DNA of 64,000 nucleotides from Lichenifustis flavocetrariae (GCF_026130545.1 NZ_JAMOIM010000001.1:558001-622000); one strand, 5' to 3'; positions 28,763-37,846 are shown, numbered from the stretch's first letter. Translations and numbers: made by a program. The notes: generated from the letters alone by a model not told the origin.

Positions 28763-29095
28763 CTAAGCCAAGGGTGATGAACCCTGCGGGAGGGCATTGG
28801 CCGCGGTGGCATCCAGGATCTGGTCCGGCCCACCCTTGGGAGGCCACACGCCGGCACCGTAAGCGTCTGCGCGGAGCCTCGCGCGTTCTTCCAGGCTCTC
28901 GAAACTCCAAATGTGCGTGATCCTCGGTGCGCCATCCAGGGCATACATGTTGGTGACGAGATGATCGGTGTAGTCGCGTGCCGGCGCGATGGCTGCCTCC
29001 CAGGCCGAGAGTATCGGGGCAAGGCCGCCCGGCTTGACGCGATAGGTGCGGACCTCATAGATGCCGCCCCGTTGGCCAAGTCGCAGCTCGATCTC
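28763..29095 (-). pseudogene. NIPSNAP family protein, C-terminal fragment
   Basis: The minus-strand frame matches the C-terminal domain of bacterial NIPSNAP proteins: GGIYEVRTYRVKPG, PRITHIWSFESLEERARLRA and GVWPPKGGPDQIL. Full bacterial members carry two such ferredoxin-like domains (about 210-240 residues); the first is missing, and the sequence upstream turns into an unrelated regulator fragment on the other strand at about 29080. The frame itself can be read from a possible start at 29155, giving 130 residues, so a shortened protein may still be made. Confidence 0.6.
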
Positions 29096-29214
29096 GCCCT
29101 CGATGCCGGCGTGTCTCAAAAGCACGTCAGTTTTGTTGAAAGTGGCCGCAGCCAACCGAGCCCGCAGATGGTGATCGACTTCGCCGAGGCGCTCGATGTT
29201 CCGCGCGGCAGAAG
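29081..29214 (+). pseudogene. XRE/MmyB-type regulator, helix-turn-helix fragment
   Basis: About 45 codons match the helix-turn-helix of XRE regulators with an MmyB-like C-terminus: SQLDLALDAGVSQKHVSFVE, then SGRSQPSPQMV and FAEALDVPRG. The beginning is cut off at the junction with the NIPSNAP fragment and the ligand domain is missing; the frame then runs into the ABC permease gene. It is a rearrangement scar, not a functional gene. Confidence 0.6.
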
Positions 29215-29272
29215 CCTGGTCATCGCGCGGTGTTGCACTTCGCGCCGCCCGGCGGGCGTGAGCGGGCCGGGT

Positions 29273-29962
29273 GTGGACTTTTCCTTCTTCGGAGCGGTGC
29301 TTCTGGAATTGCTACCCGGCATTCCGGTCACTATCGGCCTGACGGCAGCTTCGCTGCTGGTCGGAGGGCTCTTGGCTCTCGTCATGACCTGGGCGCGCCT
29401 TCTCGCCTGGCCGGTGGATTTGCTGGTGCGGCTGTTCTCCTTCACTTTGCGCGGGTCGCCGCTGCTGATGCAGATTTTCCTACTTTATTACGGCCTCGGA
29501 CAGTTCGCGGCGGTGCGGGACAGCTTGTTTTGGCCGGTGCTGCGCCAGCCGGTGTGGTGCGCCATCCTGGCCCTGTCGCTCAACACGGCCGCCTACACGG
29601 TGGAGTTCCTCAGGGGCGGTCTGGCGGCGGTGCCGCCCGGCGTCGTGGAAGCCGCTACCGTGACAGGCATGTCGCGCTTCACCACGTTTCGACGGATCAT
29701 CATGCCGCTGGCCATCCGCCAAGCCCTGCCGGCCTATGGCAGCGAGATCATCATAATGGTGAAATCGACCTCGCTGGCCTCGATTATCACCGTGTCGGAG
29801 CTCACGGGCATCGCTTCGGGCATCGCCTCGGCGACGTTCCGACCCATGCAGGTTTTCCTCTGCGCCGGAGCCGTCTACTTGTCCATCAACTTTCTGCTGT
29901 CGCGCGGGGTCGCCCGCTTGGAAGGGCACCTGGATCCGCTGCGACGAGGCACGCTGCCATGA
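29273..29962 (+). CDS. Polar amino acid ABC transporter permease (HisM/HisQ type)
   Basis: A 229-residue inner-membrane permease from GTG 29273; GTG 29258 is also in frame. It has five hydrophobic segments and the EAA loop VVEAATVTGMSRFTTFRRII typical of His/Glu/Gln importers. Upstream the frame is continuous with the XRE fragment, so the natural start and promoter may have been lost. The stop overlaps the ATPase start in ATGA. No second permease or binding protein is present, and the ATPase is broken, so the system is probably dead. Confidence 0.75.
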   Translation: MDFSFFGAVLLELLPGIPVTIGLTAASLLVGGLLALVMTWARLLAWPVDLLVRLFSFTLRGSPLLMQIFLLYYGLGQFAAVRDSLFWPVLRQPVWCAILALSLNTAAYTVEFLRGGLAAVPPGVVEAATVTGMSRFTTFRRIIMPLAIRQALPAYGSEIIIMVKSTSLASIITVSELTGIASGIASATFRPMQVFLCAGAVYLSINFLLSRGVARLEGHLDPLRRGTLP

Positions 29963-30744
29963 AGTCTCACGACGTCGCGCCGAGCGGGCCTGTCCTCTCG
30001 ATCCGAGACCTCCACAAGAACTTCGGGGCGCTCGAGGTGCTGAAGGGGGTCTCCCTGGACGCCGCCGAAGGCGATGTGATCGCGATCGTGGGCGCAAGCG
30101 GATCCGGCAAAAGCACGCTGCTCCGCTGCATCCCATTTTTGGCAGTACCAAGCGCCGGCGTGATCTCCCTCGAAGGTGAGCCGATCAGGCTCGGCGTCGG
30201 CAGCGTTCCCGACATGCGGCAGGTGACGCGCCTGCGCAAGAAGCTCGGCTTCGTGTTCCAAAGCTTCAACCTGTGGCCGCACATGACAGTGCTCGGCAAC
30301 GTCATCGAGGCCCCCGTCTAGGTCCAAAAGCCGACTCGGGCGGATTGCGTGGCGGAGGCCGAAGCGTTGCTTGCGAAGGTGGGCCTCCTTGACAAGCGGA
30401 ACAGCTATCCGGCGCAACTGTCGGGCGGACAGCAGCAGCGCGCCGCGATCGCCCGTGCCCTGGCCATGCAGCCGCGGGTACTGCTGTTCGAAGAACCCAC
30501 CTCGGCGCTCGACCCCGAACTTGTCGGGGAGGTTCTGCGGGTGATCCGCATACTCGCCGAGGAAGGTCGCACCATGCTGATCGTAACGCACGAAATCAGC
30601 TTCGCGCGCGACGTTTCCACAAAGGCGATCTTTCTCGACCAGGGCCGGATCGAGGAGCAAGGGCCCCCAGCCCAGCTGTTCGATGATCCTCAATCCGATC
30701 GGTGCCGCAGGTTTGTCACCCGACACCTCAATCGGGGCGGGTAA
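29959..30744 (+). pseudogene. Amino acid ABC transporter ATPase with in-frame stop
   Basis: A HisP/GlnQ-like ATPase of 262 codons interrupted by TAG at 30319-30321 in an otherwise continuous frame: NVIEAPV, stop, VQK. Walker A (GASGSGKST), Q-loop (FQSFNLWPHM) and signature (LSGGQQQR) are intact, but the Walker B is LLFEEPTSALD instead of the invariant LLFDEPTSALD. Two independent defects argue for a decayed gene rather than a sequencing error. It follows the permease with a 4-base overlap. Confidence 0.85.
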
Positions 30745-30758
30745 CAAGTGGCGTCCGC

Positions 30759-32180
30759 TCAATGAGCCGCCATGTCCAAAGGGGGATCAACATCGGGCGG
30801 GATCGGTGACACGAAGGGTTTGTCGCCCACTCGTCGGCGGTGGTCGATTTTGGCTTCGTCGAGGATCTCAGGATTGTTGAAAAGGTCCATGGCTGTGGCA
30901 GCCATGACTTTAGCGGCATGAACCATCCCCTTATGAGCTGCGGGCATCTTACCTTGAGCCGTCAATTGCCAGGAGTGACCAGGCGTGCCGATCGCGTAGG
31001 TTGCGCCACGGGCCTGCACGGTGGGGGTGACCCAACTCACGGTTCCGACGTCGGTCGAGCCGACGCCGTCGCTACTCCAATCATTGATGTCCACCACCCA
31101 GTCGCACAGCGGCGTGTCAGGCCGCGGAGCCTGGCCGGCGCGCTGGTAGGCGGCCACAATCTCGGCATCTGTGAGCGTCTTCTGAATTTCCGCCGCAAAT
31201 GCACGGTCGGCGGCGTCGAACTTAGGCCCGCCCAGGCGCTCATAGACCCGTCCCATGACGGTCTCGAGGGGACCGTTCCCGATCAGGTTCGCGTCGGCGC
31301 TGAGAACACGATGGCTGACACTGGTTTCGGTCATGAGGGTCGCGCCTTGCGCGACTTTGAGGACGCGGTCGAAAAGCTCGCGCATCGTGTCGAGATCGCG
31401 AGCGCGCACGAGGTATCGGACAACGGCCCGGGCCTGAACGACATTGGGCGCGATACCGCCCGTATCGAGGATCGCGTAGTGGATCCGCGCCGAACTCGGC
31501 ATGTGCTCGCGCATATAGTTGACGCCGACGTTCATGAGTTCGACCGCGTCCAGAGCGCTGCGTCCGAGGTGCGGCGCCGCGGCCGCATGGGCGGACCGGC
31601 CCAGAAAGGTGAAGTCGGCCTCCATGCAAGCCAGAGACGCGGCGGCGTTGACGCCTGAGAACGCACTGGGATGCCAGCATATCGCCGCATCGACGCCGTC
31701 ATAGGCTCCGGCACGCACCATATAGGTCTTGCCCGAGCCACCCTCCTCAGCCGGGCAACCGTAATAGCGGACTCGGCCGGGCAGACCGTGCGACGCGAGA
31801 AAGTCCTTCACCGCCGTTGCGGCCAGCAGCGAGGCCGAGCCGAGCAGGTTGTGGCCGCAGCCATGGCCGTAACCCCTGCCCGGCAACGGCCGGTGCTCGG
31901 CGACCCCGGGTTCCTGCGAAAGGCCTGGCAGGGCGTCGTACTCGCCCAATATCGCAATCAGCGGACCGCCTTGCCCCGCCTCGCCAATAACCGCCGTGGG
32001 CATGCCGGCGACCGCTTCCGTCACTTGGAACCCCTCCGCTTTCAGCATATCGACGTGCTCGGCAACGCTCCTGTGCTCGGTGAAGTTGAGTTCAGGCGTG
32101 TCGAAGACACGGTCCGCCAAGACCTCGAACGGCTCTCGCTTGGCATCCACCAAATCCCAGATTTCTTCAGCGTTGCGCAT
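30759..32180 (-). CDS. M20 family amidohydrolase, AbgB-like
   Basis: A 473-residue zinc peptidase/amidohydrolase of the M20 family, similar in size and motifs to the p-aminobenzoyl-glutamate hydrolase subunit B. Metal ligands are seen in GRGYGHGCGHN, in CPAEEGGSGK and in ICWHPSAF; the dimerisation insert (GRSAHAAAAPHLGRSALDA) is present. It would cleave an amide bond of an N-acyl amino acid or folate fragment in the cytoplasm. It converges with the broken ABC importer (15 bases apart), which might once have carried its substrate. I see nothing broken in it. Confidence 0.87.
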   Translation of the reverse strand: MRNAEEIWDLVDAKREPFEVLADRVFDTPELNFTEHRSVAEHVDMLKAEGFQVTEAVAGMPTAVIGEAGQGGPLIAILGEYDALPGLSQEPGVAEHRPLPGRGYGHGCGHNLLGSASLLAATAVKDFLASHGLPGRVRYYGCPAEEGGSGKTYMVRAGAYDGVDAAICWHPSAFSGVNAAASLACMEADFTFLGRSAHAAAAPHLGRSALDAVELMNVGVNYMREHMPSSARIHYAILDTGGIAPNVVQARAVVRYLVRARDLDTMRELFDRVLKVAQGATLMTETSVSHRVLSADANLIGNGPLETVMGRVYERLGGPKFDAADRAFAAEIQKTLTDAEIVAAYQRAGQAPRPDTPLCDWVVDINDWSSDGVGSTDVGTVSWVTPTVQARGATYAIGTPGHSWQLTAQGKMPAAHKGMVHAAKVMAATAMDLFNNPEILDEAKIDHRRRVGDKPFVSPIPPDVDPPLDMAAH

Positions 32181-32379
32181 TCAATGCTCTCCGACGCAGG
32201 TTTCTCGGCCCGCGCTCCTCGGCCAGTCCGTCCGACCTTTCAATGAAAATGGCACGACCCCCGCCGTTGTGGGACGGCAAGGCCCTTCACGTAGACACCA
32301 CAGCTCAGAAATCGGGATCGAAGCGTGGCGGCTTGTCTGGAAGCATGGATGTGATGCGACCAGTCCCATAGCGATTTCT

Positions 32380-32745
32380 CGATCCGATCGGAGGCCGGGT
32401 AGGTTTGCGGCCTCCTCCTGCGCTGCCAAAGCCTGAACATCGGCCCGTTCGCAGATGCCATTCGCACTGAGCAAATGGCCGCCAGTTGAGTGATCTGCGG
32501 CGCGGCCACGCTCGTGCCGTCCAGCGCGAGCCTTGTCCCGCTGCGCGATCCGCTCGCCAGCACGCCGGCATGCACGATCGAGTATCGCTGATCGCGCAGA
32601 CGTCAACGCCGGCTGGGTTTGCCGGCCTGAGATGGCTGCCGGTCACTGTCGGCCCTCCTGCTGAGTAAGGGGCGACGCGAAGGCTCTTCTCTGCGACCCC
32701 GCCGGCGACGATCACGCGACCACCGGTAGCGATAGAGTTGATCAT
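32380..32745 (-). pseudogene. Subtilase (S8 peptidase) C-terminal remnant
   Basis: Two minus-strand frames together give the C-terminal catalytic part of an S8 serine peptidase: SIATGGRVIVAGG and APYSAGGPT in one, then GVLASGSRSGTR and the active-site Ser motif ALDGTSVAAPQIT in another, the shift lying near 32580. The Asp and His parts of the triad are not found upstream. From 32181 to 32936 nothing else is recognisable. Confidence 0.6.
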
Positions 32746-32936
32746 ACCTCGCCGCTTTACGGGCGAGGTCGGCGTCATGCCGCCGCACCGAGGGTCACGC
32801 GGCTTACCCCGAACTTCTGCCAACTTCCGCTGAGGCACGTACGACCACGACTGCGGCGTCGATCGGGGCACCCCTGTCCATCCCGGCCTTGCCTCCCGAT
32901 AGTGTTTTTGACCACGTTCCGAAGCCCGATCCACGC

Positions 32937-33572
32937 TCAGAACCAGCGGAAGATATCGGCTAGTCGTGAAATCGGACTGGCCCCCGCGGTCGCGATACTG
33001 GCATCGAAATGCGTCGTGAAAAACGCGACCGGAAGACCTGCCGCTACGGCGGACGTCATGCCGGCAACACTGTCCTCGACGGCCAGAACCTCATAGGGTG
33101 CGAGGCCGAACAACCGGGCGGCCGCAGCGTAGGGCTCGGGATCCGGTTTGCCGGCCGAGACATCGTCCAGCGCGATCGTAAAGGCCATGAACCGGGTGAT
33201 GCCAAGCGCGTCGAGGTTGGCATTCACGACAGCGCGGTGCGAGTTGGAGACGCAGGCCTGCGGAATGCCGCGCGCTGCCAAGGCCGCAATGGTCTCGACG
33301 GCGCCCGGCAGCGGCCGCAGCGTGGCGCGATCGCCGATGTAATGCGCCGCGATCGCATCCAGCCACACGGTCTCTTGAAGGTCTGCGGGCATGCGGGACC
33401 GGAGCGCGCGCCACACATCGGGCATATGGACGCCGCGGAACTCATCGTCGCGAAGATCCGATAGGTCGACCCCGAAGCCGCGGCTCGCGGCCAGCAGCGC
33501 CCGGAGGTGCAGCGGTTCGCTATCCACCAGCGTTCCATCCACGTCCCAAGCCACGGCGCGCAGCGCGGTCAT
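32937..33572 (-). CDS. HAD family hydrolase (phosphoglycolate phosphatase-like)
   Basis: A 211-residue HAD phosphatase of subfamily IA. Motif I is AWDVDGTLVDSEP, motif II is ACVSNSHR, the Lys is in DDVSAGKPDPEPY and motif IV is LAVEDSVAGMTSA. It likely removes phosphate from a small sugar or polyol phosphate. ATG 33570-33572 overlaps the stop of the FGGY kinase gene as ATGA; the frame runs further upstream but that is the kinase's antisense phase. It is the last gene of the DeoR-BtpA-FGGY-HAD unit. Confidence 0.87.
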   Translation of the reverse strand: MTALRAVAWDVDGTLVDSEPLHLRALLAASRGFGVDLSDLRDDEFRGVHMPDVWRALRSRMPADLQETVWLDAIAAHYIGDRATLRPLPGAVETIAALAARGIPQACVSNSHRAVVNANLDALGITRFMAFTIALDDVSAGKPDPEPYAAAARLFGLAPYEVLAVEDSVAGMTSAVAAGLPVAFFTTHFDASIATAGASPISRLADIFRWF

Positions 33573-35074
33573 GCCGGATCCCGATTGGCCGCAAGTCGCT
33601 GGTATAGGTTGCGATAGGTCAGAAAGCCCGCGGCATAGACGGCCGCGCCGGCTGGATCGGGCTGGATGAGTTCGCCTTCGCGCACCAGTTTGGCCGCGCC
33701 GCTCCAATCGTCGGTGCAGCCCGTCCCCACCGCCGCGGTCCAGGCGGCGCCGATGCACGACCCGAGATGCCCGCTCAGCGTCTGTAGTGGCTGCTGAAGC
33801 ACATCGGCCACGATCTGCATCCACACTCGACTGGCCGATCCGCCGTCCGACACCAGGAACCGCGTGGTCGAGTGCCCCATGGCGTTCAGCACCTCCACGT
33901 GATGGGCGATCGCATACGCGTAGGCTTCCAGCATCGCGCGCCAGAGGTGGCCGAGATCGTGGCTCAGCGTCAGGCCGCTGAAAACGCCACGTGCACCGGC
34001 ATCGTGGATGGGGGTCTTCTCGCCGAGAAAATAGGGCAGGACGGTCAGGCCCTCGGCCCCTGCGGGACGCGCCCCAGCCAGCGCGTCGAGATGCTGATGC
34101 AGGCTCAGCCCGGCGGCCTCGGCCGCGGCACGCTCACCGCCCGCGAAAGTCATCACCATCCAGTTCAGGCCCGAGCCGCCGGTCGACATGCAGCCGTTGG
34201 GCATGAACAGGCCCGGCACGAGATGGTAGTCGAGGAACATCCGGGCGTCGGGCGCCACGATGTCGGTGGCGACCAGCACATCGATCGAACCGCCGAACTT
34301 GAGCAAAATATCGCCTTTGGCCACCACCCCTGCCCCCAGTGCCGAGGCGATCATGTCGGCCGCGCCGCCCACCACGGGGACGCCGCCCGGCAGGCCGGTG
34401 GAGCGCGCGGCCTCGGCCGAAACCCGACCCAGCACCGCATGGGAACGGACCACCGGGGGCAGCGCGCCCGTCGGGCAGTGGGCGAACGCTGCCATGGCGG
34501 GGTCGATCACATGGGTCGCAAGGTCGATAACGCCGGCTTCGAGCGCCCAGTTCTGCTCGATAGCCCGCGTGCCGGTGAGCTGCCAATTGATGTAATCGTA
34601 GGAGCCGAACACCGTCGCGATGCGGCTGAAGACGTCGGGCTCATGCGTCTCGATCCAGCGCAGCTTGGCGCCCACGAGCTGCTGGTTGATGCCGTTGCCG
34701 GCCCGCGTCAGGAAGTCGGCCTCGGGCCATTCGGCCCGCATCGCCTCGACCTCCTCCCCGCAGCGCCCGTCGCTCTGCTGGATGCTGGGGCGAAGCACCG
34801 CGCCGTCGCGATCGAGCAGCACCACGGCGGGCAGCATGCCGGTCACCCCGATGCCCGCGATGTCCTGCGTCGGCACCGCGCTGTTCGCGAGCAGCTCCTG
34901 GGAGATCGCGCAGACATTGGCCCACCACTGCGCCGGGTCCTCTTCGGCCCAGCCCGGGTGTGGGGCCCGTAGGGTCACCGGGCGCGTCGCCACTGCAAGC
35001 ACCTGATCGGGCAGGCGAAGTAAGACTCCGATAGTCGAGGTCGTGCCAATGTCGAGTCCGATGACGCAAGGCAT
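33569..35074 (-). CDS. FGGY family carbohydrate kinase (xylulokinase-like)
   Basis: A 501-residue kinase of the FGGY family. Seen are the N-terminal phosphate loop GLDIGTTSTIGVLL, the middle TGTRAIEQNWALEAGV, the adenosine-binding GGSASRVWMQIVADVLQQP and CIGAAWTAAVG. The substrate could be a ketose or polyol; size and motifs fit xylulose-, ribulose- or tetrulose-type kinases. It lies 15 bases after the BtpA gene. The divergent SDR and polyol-type ABC importer suggest a polyol is imported, oxidised to a ketose and phosphorylated here. Confidence 0.87.
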   Translation of the reverse strand: MPCVIGLDIGTTSTIGVLLRLPDQVLAVATRPVTLRAPHPGWAEEDPAQWWANVCAISQELLANSAVPTQDIAGIGVTGMLPAVVLLDRDGAVLRPSIQQSDGRCGEEVEAMRAEWPEADFLTRAGNGINQQLVGAKLRWIETHEPDVFSRIATVFGSYDYINWQLTGTRAIEQNWALEAGVIDLATHVIDPAMAAFAHCPTGALPPVVRSHAVLGRVSAEAARSTGLPGGVPVVGGAADMIASALGAGVVAKGDILLKFGGSIDVLVATDIVAPDARMFLDYHLVPGLFMPNGCMSTGGSGLNWMVMTFAGGERAAAEAAGLSLHQHLDALAGARPAGAEGLTVLPYFLGEKTPIHDAGARGVFSGLTLSHDLGHLWRAMLEAYAYAIAHHVEVLNAMGHSTTRFLVSDGGSASRVWMQIVADVLQQPLQTLSGHLGSCIGAAWTAAVGTGCTDDWSGAAKLVREGELIQPDPAGAAVYAAGFLTYRNLYQRLAANRDPA

Positions 35075-35089
35075 CGCGGGGTCTCCGGC

Positions 35090-35890
35090 TCAGCGCAACT
35101 GTCCGACCTTGTCCATGAAGCGATTGACCCGGTTACCGTCCACCGCGTTCCAGGTGATGCCATCTTGCTTGAAGTGGGTGCCGATCACGACGCCGCTTGC
35201 CAAGCGCAGCACCTCCGACACGTTGTCGAGATTGACGCCCGTATTGGCGAACACCGGAACGTCTCGGATCGTCTCGCAGACCTTGCGCAAGTCTCCGGCA
35301 TCGGCGGGCTGGCCGGTGATGGGGCCCGAGACCAGGATCGCGTCGGCGAGCGAAGAGAACACCGCGCTTTTGGCGCGCAGCTCGATCGGCCGCTGGTCGA
35401 GAGAATGGGCGAATTCGGCGTTGATATTGAACAGCATCTTGAGGTCCGGCCGGCCGAGTTGCGCGCGCAACCGCGCTGGCGTGGCGCAGTCGGGCTGCCA
35501 GAGGCCCATGTCGGACGCGAACAGGCCGGTGAAGATCTCGCGCACGAAGCTCGCACCCGTCACGGCCCCGATCGCGACGCTGGCGGTCGGATCCCACAGA
35601 TAGTTGACGCCGAACGGCACCGTGAGCATCGGCTTGAGAATCTGCACCACCGCGGTCATGGCCGCGAGACCCTCGGGAGGCGCCTTGAACACATAAGGGC
35701 GGTCGTTCTCGTTGCCGAACATAATCGCGTCGACGCCGCCACTCTGGAGTTGTTCGATGTCGCGCGCGACATCGTCGACCAGTTTCTGGATGCCGCCCCT
35801 GGCGTCATAGAGCGGGGAGCCCGGCAGGGCCCCGATGTGGGCCATTGCGATGACGACCTTGGTCTTGCTGCCGAAAAAATCGAAAACCAT
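35090..35890 (-). CDS. BtpA/SgcQ family TIM-barrel protein
   Basis: A 266-residue protein of the BtpA/SgcQ family. Seen are VIAMAHIGALPGSPLYD at the N-terminus, GGVDAIMFGNENDRPY, PFGVNYLWDPTAS and the C-terminal GVVIGTHFKQDG. The fold is a phosphate-binding TIM barrel. BtpA was named for a role in photosystem I stability in cyanobacteria, but members next to sugar kinases, as here and in the E. coli sgc locus, are likely sugar-phosphate enzymes (aldolase or isomerase). That catalytic role is inference from the neighbours. Confidence 0.85.
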   Translation of the reverse strand: MVFDFFGSKTKVVIAMAHIGALPGSPLYDARGGIQKLVDDVARDIEQLQSGGVDAIMFGNENDRPYVFKAPPEGLAAMTAVVQILKPMLTVPFGVNYLWDPTASVAIGAVTGASFVREIFTGLFASDMGLWQPDCATPARLRAQLGRPDLKMLFNINAEFAHSLDQRPIELRAKSAVFSSLADAILVSGPITGQPADAGDLRKVCETIRDVPVFANTGVNLDNVSEVLRLASGVVIGTHFKQDGITWNAVDGNRVNRFMDKVGQLR

Positions 35891-35914
35891 GGGATGTCTT
35901 TCCTGTCGCGCCGG

Positions 35915-36703
35915 TCAGGCGCCTGATGAAGCCGCGGGTGGGGCAAGGATCACCTCGACCCCGGCGGCGTCGAGCGCGGCCTGGATGTCGGGCGGCGGCA
36001 TGGCATCGGTCACCAGCGTGTCGACGGTGTCGAAGCCTGCCACCCGCACCAGCGACATGCGTTGGAATTTCGAAGCGTCGCAGAGCACGACCTTTCGGCT
36101 GGAGCGGCCGAGATACACCCGCTTTACCTCGGTATCCTCGATGGAATAATCGAACAGCCCATCGGCCGTGAGGCCGGACACACCCAGGAATGCGACGTCG
36201 AACCACAGCTTGGCGAAGGCCGCCACGGCATCCGGGCCGCCGATCGCCATCTCGGTGCCGCGCACGCGGCCCCCCGGCACGAAGACCTGCTGGGCGCCGT
36301 CCGACAATGCAGCGGCGATCCGCAGCGAGTTGGTGAAAAGGTGCAGACCGACCCGGGCGCGCAGCAATTGCGCCAGCAGAAACGCGGTCGCGCCCACGTC
36401 GAGCGCCACAGTCCGGGCATCGTCGACCAGCGGAAGCGCCGCAGCCGCGACGCGCTCTTTTGCGCCCCGATCGCGGCTAAGCCGGGCGTCGAAGCTCGGC
36501 TCCTCACGGTCCACCGCGATACCCTGCAACGCCACGGCGCCGCCGTGCAGCCGCTTGAGATGACCCTCCCGCTCAAGATCGACGAGGTCGCGGCGGATCG
36601 TCATTTCCGAGACCGCCAAGCGTCCGGCGATCTCGGCGACCTGCACGGAGCCGGTCTGGCGCACCGTCTCGAGGATCGAGGCGCGCCGCACGTGCGCCAG
36701 CAT
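35915..36703 (-). CDS. DeoR/GlpR family transcriptional repressor
   Basis: A 262-residue sugar-metabolism repressor. The winged helix has VAEIAGRLAVSEMTIRRDL and LKRLHGGAV; the DeoRC sensor domain has TVALDVGATAFLLAQLL, FTNSLRIAAAL and GLFDYSIEDTEVKR. Its effector should be a sugar phosphate. I chose ATG 36701-36703 (MLAHVRRASIL), where family homology begins; ATG 36817 in the same frame would add 38 residues and neither has a strong ribosome site. It precedes BtpA, FGGY and HAD and is divergent from the SDR/ABC operon. Confidence 0.85.
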   Translation of the reverse strand: MLAHVRRASILETVRQTGSVQVAEIAGRLAVSEMTIRRDLVDLEREGHLKRLHGGAVALQGIAVDREEPSFDARLSRDRGAKERVAAAALPLVDDARTVALDVGATAFLLAQLLRARVGLHLFTNSLRIAAALSDGAQQVFVPGGRVRGTEMAIGGPDAVAAFAKLWFDVAFLGVSGLTADGLFDYSIEDTEVKRVYLGRSSRKVVLCDASKFQRMSLVRVAGFDTVDTLVTDAMPPPDIQAALDAAGVEVILAPPAASSGA

Positions 36704-36883
36704 CGGTCTGGCGCCGCGCCGGTCCGGGGTCACGGCGTCCAGTGCGTGGGAAGCGCGCGCGAACTCGGTGGACGGGACGGTCTCGGCGGGTGGGCTGCGT
36801 CGCAGGTGGTTGGGCATCAACGCTTGTCCGGCTTATCGGTCCGCAGGAGCGCCGCTCCACGATCGGGACCAAGCTTGTTAAAA

Positions 36884-36915
36884 GTTCGGATTTTTGCGTA
36901 TATGTTCAAATCGCC
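36884..36915. promoter_or_regulatory. Possible DeoR operator in the divergent promoter
   Basis: The AT-rich gap before the SDR gene contains two direct copies of GTTCRRAT (GTTCGGAT at 36884-36891 and GTTCAAAT at 36904-36911), about two helix turns apart. ATGTTC also recurs before the ABC ATPase gene at 37769-37777. DeoR/GlpR proteins bind repeated half sites containing TTCG/ATGTTCG. Assignment is by eye only. Confidence 0.4.
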
Positions 36916-36934
36916 ATTTTGTCCAGGGTCGACC

Positions 36935-37723
36935 ATGAGCCAAGCCGTGACACTCGCTTCCGACATCGCCGGCCAGCGCGCGATTGTAACCGGGGGCGCC
37001 ACCGGAATCGGGCGGGCCATCGTGGCGGCTCTGGTCCGTCATGGCGCCTTGGTGGTGATCGCCGACCTCGACGCCGCGGCCGCGGCGCAGACCGCAGCAG
37101 CGCTCGGGGCCGCAGGCGCGGTCGCCATGGACGTTCGCCGCCGCGACGCGGTTGAGACCGGCTTCGAGGCCGCTCTGGCAATCCTCGGCGGGTGCGACAT
37201 TCTGTGCGCCAATGCGGGTGTCTCCACCATGAACCGCGCCGTCGATCTCACCGACCAGGAGTGGAATTTCAATTTCGACGTCAACACACGCGGCGTGTTC
37301 CTCACCAATCAGATCGTGGCGCGGCACTTTCTTGCGGCAGGAAGTGGGACAATCGTCAACACCGCCTCGCTCGCGGCCAAAGTTGGGGCGCCCTTGCTGG
37401 CGCATTACTCCGCCAGCAAGTTCGCGGTGCTGGGCTGGACCCAGGCACTCGCACGGGAGCTCGCGCCGCACGGCATCCGGGTCAACGCCGTCTGTCCTGG
37501 CTTCGTGAAGACCGGCATGCAGTCGCGCGAGGTCGAGTGGGAAGCTCAGCTGCGCGGGATGACGACCACCGCCGTGATCCAGGACTATGTCAGCCAGACC
37601 CCGATGGGCCGCCTCGAGGAGCCCGAGGATGTCGCCGATCTAGTGGTATTTTTGTGTTCATCGGGCGCTCGGTTCATGACCGGCCAAGCCATCAACGTCA
37701 CGGGCGGCGTCTACACAACTTGA
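36935..37723 (+). CDS. SDR family polyol/sugar dehydrogenase
   Basis: A 262-residue classical SDR: VTGGATGIGRA cofactor motif, CANAGVSTMNRA, Ser in NTASLAAKVG, Tyr/Lys in YSASKFAVLGW and C-terminal MTGQAINVTGGVYTT. In this context it would oxidise a polyol or rare sugar alcohol to the ketose used by the FGGY kinase. ATG 36935 fits the family start and lies just behind the AT-rich promoter. The ABC operon starts 123 bases later. Confidence 0.88.
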   Translation: MSQAVTLASDIAGQRAIVTGGATGIGRAIVAALVRHGALVVIADLDAAAAAQTAAALGAAGAVAMDVRRRDAVETGFEAALAILGGCDILCANAGVSTMNRAVDLTDQEWNFNFDVNTRGVFLTNQIVARHFLAAGSGTIVNTASLAAKVGAPLLAHYSASKFAVLGWTQALARELAPHGIRVNAVCPGFVKTGMQSREVEWEAQLRGMTTTAVIQDYVSQTPMGRLEEPEDVADLVVFLCSSGARFMTGQAINVTGGVYTT

Positions 37724-37765
37724 ACCAGCGAGTCACACTCGAACAAAAGATGCCAAATTATATCT

Positions 37766-37785
37766 TGAAATGTTCGTGAATGTTG
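37766..37785. promoter_or_regulatory. ATGTTCG-type motif before the ABC operon
   Basis: The gap 37724-37846 contains GAAATGTTCGTGAATGTTG, which carries ATGTTCG, the core of GlpR-type DeoR operators, and an ATGTT repeat eight bases further. It may be a second site for the DeoR regulator encoded at 35.9-36.7 kb. Confidence 0.35.
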
Positions 37786-37846
37786 TCAGTCTGTCGCTCG
37801 GTCGCACATCAATAGCGATGTGGGCGCGGCTGAACAGAAGGACCGC

